A stretch of 7,646 bases of DNA, taken from assembly GCA_003516765.1 (NCBI GenBank), contig DPCD01000029.1, forward strand, positions 1 through 7,646, given 5' to 3'. Position 1 is the first letter of the stretch. Every line of letters starts with the position of its first letter. The notes under the pieces are model-generated. The model saw only the letters and a list, made by a program, of their open reading frames with translations. It ran no database searches and was not told where the DNA came from. Positions 1-5,323 of the stretch are shown here, piece by piece. A program made the position numbers and the translations under genes. The DNA comes from Clostridiales bacterium (lineage in GTDB: Bacteria; Bacillota; Clostridia; Oscillospirales; Oscillospiraceae).

Positions 1-830
1 CGGGTCTGATGCTCACCAACCCCAACACCGTCGGTATCTTCGACCCGAACATCCTTGAGATCACGAAGATTGTCCACGACGCAGGCGGTCTGTGCTACTA
101 CGACGGCGCAAACCTCAACGCTGTTATGGGTGTTGTCCGTCCGGGCGACATGGGCTTTGACTGCATCCACTCCAACCTCCACAAGACCTTCGCAACGCCG
201 CACGGCGGCGGCGGTCCCGGTGCAGGTGCGGTCGGCTGCAAGGCGTTCCTGCGCAAGTACATGCCGGGTCCGCTGGTGGTCGAGAAGGACGGCGCGTTTG
301 CCTTTGACTATCCCGAGAAGTCCATCGGCCGCGTGAAGATGTTCTACGGCAACTTTGATGTGTGCATCAAGGCGCTGACCTACGTCCTCACACTCGGCAA
401 GACCGGCATCTCCGAAGCAGCAAAGAACGCCGTTCTCAATGCCAACTACATGATGGCGCGCCTGAAGTCCAAATTCGACATGGCGTATGACGAGATCTGC
501 ATGCACGAGTTCGTCATGAACCTGACACGGCTTCATAAAGAAACCGGTGTTTCCGCGCTGGATGTGGCAAAGGGGATGCTCGACTTCGACCTGCATCCGC
601 CCACAATGTATTTCCCGCTCATCGTTCACGAAGCGCTCATGGTCGAGCCCTGCGAGACCGAGTCGAAGCAGCTCATGGACGAGGTCTGCGACATCTACTG
701 CAAGCTCTATGACATGGCGTACACGGATCCCGAGGCGCTTCACACCGCGCCGCACAACACCCCGGTCCGCCGTCTGGACGAAGTAGGCGCAGCGAGAAAT
801 ATGATTCTCCGGTATCATTTCGAGGCATGA
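1..830 (+). CDS. gcvPB: Glycine dehydrogenase (decarboxylating) subunit 2, C-terminal part (5' end outside window)
   Basis: This is the C-terminal half of the second subunit of the two-subunit P-protein of the glycine cleavage system. The P-protein decarboxylates glycine with pyridoxal phosphate and passes the aminomethyl group to the lipoyl arm of H protein in the cytoplasm. The reading frame is open from position 3, so the first ATG at 9 is internal. Seen in the sequence: the LMLTNPNTVGIFD stretch, the YYDGANLNA stretch (Asp near 102), and the cofactor motif NLHKTFATPHGGGGPG, whose lysine codon is 183-185 and should form the PLP Schiff base. A C-terminal HTAPHNTPVRRLDE segment is also typical of the family. 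About 276 codons remain of a family that is usually near 480 residues. The stop overlaps the start of lplA by four bases. The partner genes gcvT, gcvH and gcvPA are expected upstream but are not visible. The assignment is firm. Confidence 0.96.
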   Translation, partial: GLMLTNPNTVGIFDPNILEITKIVHDAGGLCYYDGANLNAVMGVVRPGDMGFDCIHSNLHKTFATPHGGGGPGAGAVGCKAFLRKYMPGPLVVEKDGAFAFDYPEKSIGRVKMFYGNFDVCIKALTYVLTLGKTGISEAAKNAVLNANYMMARLKSKFDMAYDEICMHEFVMNLTRLHKETGVSALDVAKGMLDFDLHPPTMYFPLIVHEALMVEPCETESKQLMDEVCDIYCKLYDMAYTDPEALHTAPHNTPVRRLDEVGAARNMILRYHFEA

Positions 831-1813
831 TCAAACACTTACAGGCTTTCATCGGTGCGGGTACCAACCCGCACCGAAACCTCGCCATTGAGGAATATTT
901 AACGGATACGGTGCCGGAGGATACGCTGATTGTCTACCTCTGGCAGAACCGTCACACCGTCGTCATCGGCCGCAACCAGAACGCCTGGGCGGAATGCCGC
1001 ACGGCTGAGCTCGAGCGCGACGGCGGAACGCTGGCGCGTCGTCTTTCCGGCGGCGGCGCCGTGTACCACGACATGGGAAACCTCAACTTCACGTTCTCTC
1101 TTCGCACGCAGGACTATGACCTGCGCCGCCAGCAGGGCGTGATTGTCGAGGCATGCCGGTCGCTTGGCATTCCTGCCGAAATTTCCGGCAGAAACGACAT
1201 TCTGACCAACGGCTGCAAGTTCTCCGGCAACTCGTTCTACAGCCACAACGGCTGCTCGTTCCACAACGGAACGCTGCTGCTTTCCGTCGACATGGCAAAC
1301 CTCGGCAAATACCTCACGCCGTCGAAGGTGAAGCTTGAGAGCAAGGGCGTCGCGTCCGTCCGTTCGCGCGTCATCAACCTCACCGAGCTTCGCCCGTCGC
1401 TCACCGTCGCCGAGATGGCAGACGCGATGGTAAAAGCCGCGGAAACAGTCTACGGTCTGAAAGCTTCCATGCTTTCAGAGGCGGATTTTGACGAAGCGGA
1501 GATTGAAAAACGCTACCAGCGCTTTTCGAGCTTCGACTGGGTCTACGGCAAGAGCGTTCCGTGCACCTTCGAGTGCGCCCGGCGCTTCTCCTGGGGCGAA
1601 GTAACCGTGCAGCTGCTTGTGAAAAACGGCTGCTGCGAGGACGCTGCCGTCTACTCCGACGCGATGGACGCCGAATTCGCCGCGCCATTGGCAGCCGCCT
1701 TCCGCAGCTGCCGCTTCACGCCGGACGAGCTGTGCGCGCGCGTGCACCAGACACCGCAGTGCGCTGCCGTGGCAGAGGATCTGTGTGAGCTTCTGCAATC
1801 GCAGGCGCTCTGA
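827..1813 (+). CDS. lplA: Lipoate-protein ligase A
   Basis: This enzyme activates free lipoate with ATP and transfers it to a lysine of lipoyl-domain proteins; in this context the natural acceptor is the glycine-cleavage H protein. It has 328 residues, normal for a long LplA with the C-terminal accessory domain. Seen: the N-terminal NLAIEEYL segment, the VVIGRNQN motif, the nucleotide/lipoate-binding loop RRLSGGGAVYHD at about residues 71-82, and NGCKFSGNSFY with Lys131 in the place of the conserved catalytic lysine. The region from about residue 235, with FDWVYGKSVP and a RFSWGEV stretch, matches the accessory domain. The ATG at 827 sits in an ATGA overlap with the gcvPB stop, so translation is probably coupled, and no separate strong ribosome-binding site is evident. 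A hairpin terminator follows. The pairing points to salvage of external lipoate for glycine cleavage; de novo LipA/LipB genes are not in view. Confidence 0.94.
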   Translation: MIKHLQAFIGAGTNPHRNLAIEEYLTDTVPEDTLIVYLWQNRHTVVIGRNQNAWAECRTAELERDGGTLARRLSGGGAVYHDMGNLNFTFSLRTQDYDLRRQQGVIVEACRSLGIPAEISGRNDILTNGCKFSGNSFYSHNGCSFHNGTLLLSVDMANLGKYLTPSKVKLESKGVASVRSRVINLTELRPSLTVAEMADAMVKAAETVYGLKASMLSEADFDEAEIEKRYQRFSSFDWVYGKSVPCTFECARRFSWGEVTVQLLVKNGCCEDAAVYSDAMDAEFAAPLAAAFRSCRFTPDELCARVHQTPQCAAVAEDLCELLQSQAL

Positions 1814-1839
1814 GCGCCAAAGGCACTCTCATTTTCAGG

Positions 1840-1875
1840 AAAAACCCGGATGGCAGACGCCTTCCGGGGTTTTTT
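1840..1875 (+). terminator. Intrinsic terminator after gcvPB-lplA
   Basis: A hairpin begins 26 bases after the lplA stop. AAAACCCGGA (1841-1850) pairs with TCCGG(G)GTTTT (1863-1873), with one bulged G. Inside it, GGC (1852-1854) pairs with GCC (1859-1861) across a T-T mismatch, leaving an AGAC loop. Six T residues (1870-1875) follow the stem. The A-run on the left side gives it some capacity on the other strand, but no minus-strand gene ends here. It marks the end of the glycine-cleavage/lipoylation unit. Confidence 0.85.
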
Positions 1876-2058
1876 ATGCGTTGTATTCGTATAATATTCA
1901 TCCAGTATTTGCTTGTATTCCCGATTTCTTCCTTTCTGTTTTGCATGCTATCATTCATTTTGAATCACTTTCTTCGTAATATTTGCATATTGAGTCTCAT
2001 TTTTAGAGTTTTTTGAATTTTGCAGGAATATTTTTTTCAAAATTCACGTTTTTAGCTC
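1876..2058. other. AT-rich intergenic region upstream of the TAXI gene, with an inverted repeat
   Basis: This stretch is markedly more AT-rich than its flanks and carries no convincing gene: the short open frames through it lack ribosome-binding sites and recognisable sequence. It contains a TATAAT at 1890-1895 without a good -35 partner. It also contains an inverted repeat, GAATTTTG (2015-2022) and CAAAATTC (2038-2045), separated by 15 bases. That repeat ends 13 bases before the proposed -35 box, a position where an activator or repressor could bind. A regulatory role is inferred from position only. Confidence 0.5.
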
Positions 2059-2087
2059 TTGCAAAATGCAGTTCCATCCTGTATAGT
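2059..2087 (+). promoter_or_regulatory. Putative sigma-A promoter for the TAXI-TRAP operon
   Basis: The -35 candidate TTGCAA (2059-2064) is followed after 17 bases by the -10 candidate TATAGT (2082-2087), four of six and five of six matches to consensus at ideal spacing. Transcription would begin near 2094, giving a leader of about 47 bases before the ATG at 2141. The same TTGCAA hexamer serves as the -35 candidate of the htpG promoter in this window. Confidence 0.65.
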
Positions 2088-2107
2088 AGATGCCAGAAAA
2101 AGAAAGC

Positions 2108-2124
2108 TGTGCGCCCTGCGCACA
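2108..2124 (+). promoter_or_regulatory. Leader hairpin just upstream of the TAXI ribosome-binding site
   Basis: TGTGCGC (2108-2114) and GCGCACA (2118-2124) form a perfect 7-bp stem with a CCT loop. It lies within the predicted 5' leader, and only three bases separate it from the AGGAGG at 2128. There is no T-run, so it is not a terminator. It could protect the 5' end of the message or affect ribosome loading. The structure is plain in the sequence; the role is inference. Confidence 0.5.
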
Positions 2125-2127
2125 CAC

Positions 2128-2133
2128 AGGAGG
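2128..2133 (+). promoter_or_regulatory. Ribosome-binding site that fixes the TAXI start at 2141
   Basis: A perfect AGGAGG lies seven bases before ATG 2141. A longer frame could start at ATG 2090, but that codon overlaps the promoter region, has no ribosome-binding site, and would put a charged, Cys-containing stretch before an otherwise perfect signal peptide. Confidence 0.9.
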
Positions 2134-2140
2134 AATATTC

Positions 2141-3148
2141 ATGAAAAAACTGATTGCATTGCTGCTTGCCGCTCTCATGCTGCTCACGCTTGCCGCCTGC
2201 GGCGGCGGCACGGAAACCGCGGCTCCTGCCGAATCCGGCTCGACCGCATCCAGCGCCTCTTCCGGTGCGAAGCTCCGCTTCGTCACCGGCGGTGAATCCG
2301 GCACCTACTACGCCTTCGGCTCCGTCATCGCTCAGCACGCCACGAACAACGCCGGCGTCAACGTTGTCGGTCTCGTCGGCAACGGCTCGCAGGCAAACGT
2401 CATGGAGCTTCAGGACGGTAACGCCGAGCTTGCATTCTGCCAGTCCGACGTCATGGCATACGCCTACAACGGCACGAACCTGTTTGAAGAGACCGGCAAG
2501 GTCGACTGCTTCTCTACCGTCGCTGCGCTCTACATGGAGCAGGTCCAGATCGTGACCACCGACTCCAGCATCAAGACCGTAGAAGATCTCAAGGGCAAGC
2601 GCGTCTCCATCGGCGCAGCAGGCTCCGGCGTCTACTTCAACGCCATCGACATTCTCAGCGCCTATGGCTTGACCGAAGCAGACATCACTCCGACCTATCA
2701 GTCCTTCGGCGACAGCGCCAACGACATCAAGGACGGCAAGATTGACGCTGCGTTCATTGTCGCCGGCGCTCCCACGACTGCCATCACCGACCTTGCCACC
2801 ACCAAGGATATTTACCTCGTCTCTCTGGACGACGAGCATATCGAAAAGCTCTGCTCCGCCTCTGACTACTACACCAAAAACGTCATTCCCGCCGATGTCT
2901 ACGGCACCGATGGCGATGTGACCACAGTTGCGGTCGGCGCAGTCATTCTCGCGCGCGACGATGTCTCCGAGGACGCCATCTACAACTTCACGAAGGATCT
3001 GTTCGACAACGCCGAGGCGGAGGTTTCCAGCCACGCAAAATACGGCGAACTGAATCTGGACTTTGCCGCTTCCGTCACCTCCGTCCCGTATCATCCGGGC
3101 GCTGCGAAGTATTTCGCAGAAAAGGGCTATACGGTCCCGACCAAATAA
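2141..3148 (+). CDS. TAXI-family TRAP transporter substrate-binding lipoprotein
   Basis: This is the extracytoplasmic solute receptor of a tripartite ATP-independent (TRAP) transporter of the TAXI class. It captures a substrate outside the membrane and delivers it to the permease encoded downstream. The protein has 335 residues, a usual length. Residues 1-20 form a lipoprotein signal peptide (MKK, then a Leu/Ala-rich core, lipobox LAAC with Cys20 as the lipidated residue), followed by a Gly/Ser/Thr/Ala-rich tether to about residue 42. Family hallmarks follow: FVTGGESGTYYAFG near residue 47, the GSQANVMELQDGNAELAF stretch near 86, GAAGSGVYFNA near 163, DGKIDAAFIVAGAP near 200, and the C-terminal HPGAAKYFAEKG. 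Characterised TAXI proteins bind glutamate/glutamine or alpha-ketoglutarate, but the ligand here cannot be read from sequence. The start is set by the AGGAGG at 2128. The gene is separated from the permease by 134 bases that hold a strong hairpin. Confidence 0.95.
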   Translation: MKKLIALLLAALMLLTLAACGGGTETAAPAESGSTASSASSGAKLRFVTGGESGTYYAFGSVIAQHATNNAGVNVVGLVGNGSQANVMELQDGNAELAFCQSDVMAYAYNGTNLFEETGKVDCFSTVAALYMEQVQIVTTDSSIKTVEDLKGKRVSIGAAGSGVYFNAIDILSAYGLTEADITPTYQSFGDSANDIKDGKIDAAFIVAGAPTTAITDLATTKDIYLVSLDDEHIEKLCSASDYYTKNVIPADVYGTDGDVTTVAVGAVILARDDVSEDAIYNFTKDLFDNAEAEVSSHAKYGELNLDFAASVTSVPYHPGAAKYFAEKGYTVPTK

Positions 3149-3182
3149 GTTTAACGCATCCTTCACGCGAAACACTGATTTT

Positions 3183-3214
3183 CCAGCTACGGCAGGGCTT
3201 CCTGCCGTAGCTGG
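3183..3214 (+). repeat. Perfect 14-bp intercistronic hairpin between TAXI receptor and permease genes
   Basis: CCAGCTACGGCAGG (3183-3196) and CCTGCCGTAGCTGG (3201-3214) are exact reverse complements around a GCTT loop. No T-run follows on either side, so this is unlikely to be a simple intrinsic terminator. It begins 34 bases after the TAXI stop codon. Such structures between a binding-protein gene and membrane-component genes (known for malE-malF, where the element is REP) protect the upstream message from 3' exonucleases and let the receptor outnumber the permease. It may be a copy of a dispersed genomic repeat; that cannot be judged from this window. Confidence 0.8.
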
Positions 3215-3237
3215 CGCTGTCCAAACGCATATTTCCC

Positions 3238-3253
3238 CTGCCGCGGCAGCGGC
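3238..3253 (+). repeat. Small GC-rich palindrome or hairpin upstream of the permease ribosome-binding site
   Basis: CTGCCGCGGCAG (3238-3249) is a perfect 12-base palindrome. Overlapping it, GCCGC (3240-3244) and GCGGC (3249-3253) can form a 5-bp stem with a GGCA loop. It lies about 16 bases before the AAAGGAG of the permease gene. CCTGCCG at 3237-3243 repeats the same seven bases found in the right arm of the larger hairpin at 3201-3207, so the left arm (3190-3196) could in principle pair with either. No function is claimed. Confidence 0.35.
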
Positions 3254-3282
3254 CGTGAGTCCGAATTCAAAGGAGAAATTGT

Positions 3283-5262
3283 ATGTCCACCACAAAAAAA
3301 GATCCCAACGACGCCGTTAAAATGACTTCCGGTCTCGACGATCAGATGCAGGCTGACCTCGACGAGGTCATGCGCAAATATGACCGTGAGTCCAACACCC
3401 GCGTCTGGGAGGGCTGGCAGCGCTGGGTTGTCGGCATCCTCATGGTTGCATTCAGCCTGTACTGCATCGGCATGACGCTGTTCTTCTCCGGTCTGCCCGA
3501 GACGCGCCTTGCCGCGTTCCTTGCCATGATCGTCTTCATCGGTTTTCTGACCTATCCCGTCAAAAAAGGACACGTAAAGGTCAACTCCATGCCGTGGTAC
3601 GATATCGTTCTGATGCTGGTCGGTGCGGGCTGCTTTCTGTACTTTGCCTTCAACGCCCTGCCCATCATCAAGCTTGCTACCCGCATCCAGACCCACCACG
3701 TGATCATCGGCGCGATCGGCATTCTGGTTCTGATCGAATTGTGCCGCCGCTGTGTGGGCGTCCCGATTCTCTGCGTCCTTGGCGCGCTGCTCGTCTACAC
3801 GTTCTATAACCAGCTGAGCTACAACCCGAGCCTCTATCAGGCGCTCAAAAACGTCGTCTATAAGCTCTTCTACACCACCAACGGCGTCATCGGCACCCCG
3901 ATCAACGTCTGCTACACCTACATCGTCCTGTTCATCATCTTCGGCGCGTTCCTGGAGCGCACGGGCATCGCGAACTTCTTTATCGCGTTTGCAAACCGTC
4001 TTGCCGGTTGGTCGGCAGGCGGTCCGGCAAAGGTCGCGGTCATCTCCTCGGCGCTGTGCGGCATGGTCTCCGGCTCTTCCGTCGGCAACACCGTTACCAC
4101 CGGCTCCGTTACCATCCCCATGATGAAAAAGACCGGCTACCATCCGGACTTCGCTGGCGCGGTCGAAGCTGCCGCCTCCACCGGCGGTCAGATTATGCCG
4201 CCCATCATGGGCGCGGCAGCGTTCCTGATGGCGGAATACATGGACCTCCCCTACGCAACCGTTGCCGTCAAGGCAATTCTGCCGGCAGTTCTCTACTTCA
4301 CGGGCATCTTCATTGCCGTCCATCTGGAAGCGAAGAAGCTCGGGCTCAAGGGTCTTTCGAAAGACGAGATGCCCAAGTGGGCAGACCTCGGCAAAAAGAT
4401 CTATCTGCTTGCGCCGCTGGTGCTTCTGGTCTGGCTCGTCTCCTCGGGCGCAAAGACCATGCAGTTCTCCGCAGCTGTTTCCATCCTCGCAGCTGTCATC
4501 GTAGGCTTTTTGAACAAGGACGAGCGCCTCACCTTCAAAAAGATCTTTGAAGCGTTAGAGGCTGGTGCAAAGGGCGCCATCACCGTCGCCGTTGCCTGCG
4601 CGATTGCAGGCATGATTGCCGGCTGCATCACCGTCACGGGTCTTGCTTCGATCCTCATTAACACCATCGTCCAACTCGCAGGCTCTGCAACCTTCATCGG
4701 CTTGATTCTGACCATGGTCTGCTGCATCGTTCTCGGCATGGGCGTCCCCACCACCGCGAACTACTGCATCATGGCATCCACCTGCGCACCGATTCTGATC
4801 AAAATGGGCTTCCCGCTGGTTGCGGCGCACTTCTTCGTGTTCTATTTCGGCATCGTTGCCGACATCACGCCTCCTGTCGCGCTGGCTGCCTATGCGGGCT
4901 CTGCGATTGCCAAGGGCAATCCCATGAAGACCGGCATCAACGCAACGAAGCTTGCTATCGCCGCGTTCATTGTCCCGTATATCTTCGCCTACAGCCCCGC
5001 GATGCTCTTTGTCAACGTCACGAGCGTCTGGGAGGTTATCCAGATCGTCCTGTCGGCGCTTCTGGGCATCTTCGGCGTGGCAGCGGGTCTGGAGGGCTTC
5101 GTGCTGCGCAAAATGAACTGGCTGTACCGTATTGTCTGCCTCGTCGGCGGTCTGGGTCTGATGATCCCCGGTGCCATCTCCGACCTGGTCGGTTTGGTCC
5201 TGATTGGCGGCGTGTTTGTCATTCAGTATTTGCAGAACAAGAAAGAACGCGAGATCGCCTGA
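3283..5262 (+). CDS. TRAP transporter permease, 4TM/12TM (DctQ-DctM) fusion of the TAXI class
   Basis: This is the integral membrane part of the TRAP transporter, importing the ligand presented by the TAXI lipoprotein, in characterised TRAP systems by ion (usually Na+) symport. It has 659 residues, normal for fused permeases. A soluble acidic/charged N-terminus (about 1-47) is followed by roughly four membrane segments (about 48-190, the small-subunit part) and then the large-subunit part to about 650. Hallmarks seen: SGSSVGNTVTTGS at 263-275 followed by IPMMKKTGY (278-286), GGQIMPPIMGAAAF from 301, the pseudo-repeat GMGVPTTANY at 485-494, and DITPPVALAAYAG at 527-539. The C-terminus is short and basic (NKKEREIA). 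ATG 3283 is preceded by AAAGGAG at 3269-3275, seven bases away. Codons 4-6 contain a run of seven A. It forms an operon with the receptor gene and ends at the bidirectional terminator. The substrate is unknown. Confidence 0.95.
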   Translation: MSTTKKDPNDAVKMTSGLDDQMQADLDEVMRKYDRESNTRVWEGWQRWVVGILMVAFSLYCIGMTLFFSGLPETRLAAFLAMIVFIGFLTYPVKKGHVKVNSMPWYDIVLMLVGAGCFLYFAFNALPIIKLATRIQTHHVIIGAIGILVLIELCRRCVGVPILCVLGALLVYTFYNQLSYNPSLYQALKNVVYKLFYTTNGVIGTPINVCYTYIVLFIIFGAFLERTGIANFFIAFANRLAGWSAGGPAKVAVISSALCGMVSGSSVGNTVTTGSVTIPMMKKTGYHPDFAGAVEAAASTGGQIMPPIMGAAAFLMAEYMDLPYATVAVKAILPAVLYFTGIFIAVHLEAKKLGLKGLSKDEMPKWADLGKKIYLLAPLVLLVWLVSSGAKTMQFSAAVSILAAVIVGFLNKDERLTFKKIFEALEAGAKGAITVAVACAIAGMIAGCITVTGLASILINTIVQLAGSATFIGLILTMVCCIVLGMGVPTTANYCIMASTCAPILIKMGFPLVAAHFFVFYFGIVADITPPVALAAYAGSAIAKGNPMKTGINATKLAIAAFIVPYIFAYSPAMLFVNVTSVWEVIQIVLSALLGIFGVAAGLEGFVLRKMNWLYRIVCLVGGLGLMIPGAISDLVGLVLIGGVFVIQYLQNKKEREIA

Positions 5263-5275
5263 TTTCCTGAAGCAT

Positions 5276-5309
5276 AAAAAAATCCGGATGCAAAGCATCC
5301 GGATTTTTT
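5276..5309. terminator. Bidirectional intrinsic terminator between the TRAP permease and htpG
   Basis: AAAAAATCCGGATGC (5277-5291) and GCATCCGGATTTTTT (5295-5309) are exact reverse complements around an AAA loop, a 15-bp stem. A runs at one end and T runs at the other give a U-tract on both transcripts. It starts 14 bases after the permease stop (plus strand) and 15 bases beyond the htpG stop (minus strand), so one element can end both converging transcripts. Confidence 0.92.
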
Positions 5310-5323
5310 CTGTCTGTATTGGT

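Noticed and set aside
1806..1818. GCGCTC-T-GAGCGC inverted repeat over the lplA stop codon
   Set aside because: The stem is short with a one-base loop that cannot form a stable hairpin, and the real terminator follows at 1840-1875.
1890..1895. TATAAT in the intergenic region as a second promoter
   Set aside because: The region 15-19 bases upstream is the terminator stem (GGGGTTTT) and offers no -35 box; such a match is expected by chance in AT-rich DNA.
2090..2140. Upstream ATG giving a 17-residue N-terminal extension of the TAXI protein
   Set aside because: It has no ribosome-binding site, lies at or before the predicted transcription start, and would spoil a perfect lipoprotein signal peptide that begins at 2141 after AGGAGG.
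2003..3295. 430-codon minus-strand open frame across the TAXI gene and its upstream region
   Set aside because: It is antisense to the receptor gene, has a low-complexity Val/Gly/Asp-rich product and no family resemblance, and crosses the receptor's promoter and the intercistronic hairpin.
3294..3300. Run of seven A in codons 4-6 of the permease, a possible slippery or phase-variable tract
   Set aside because: Seven A is short, the Lys-Lys codons are ordinary, and no stimulatory hairpin follows at the right distance. There is no sign that a shifted frame would make a useful product.
3187..4323. 378-codon minus-strand open frame antisense to the permease
   Set aside because: The product is a low-complexity Asp/Arg/Gln/His-rich sequence, as expected from reading membrane-protein codons backwards. 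The clear TRAP permease is on the other strand.
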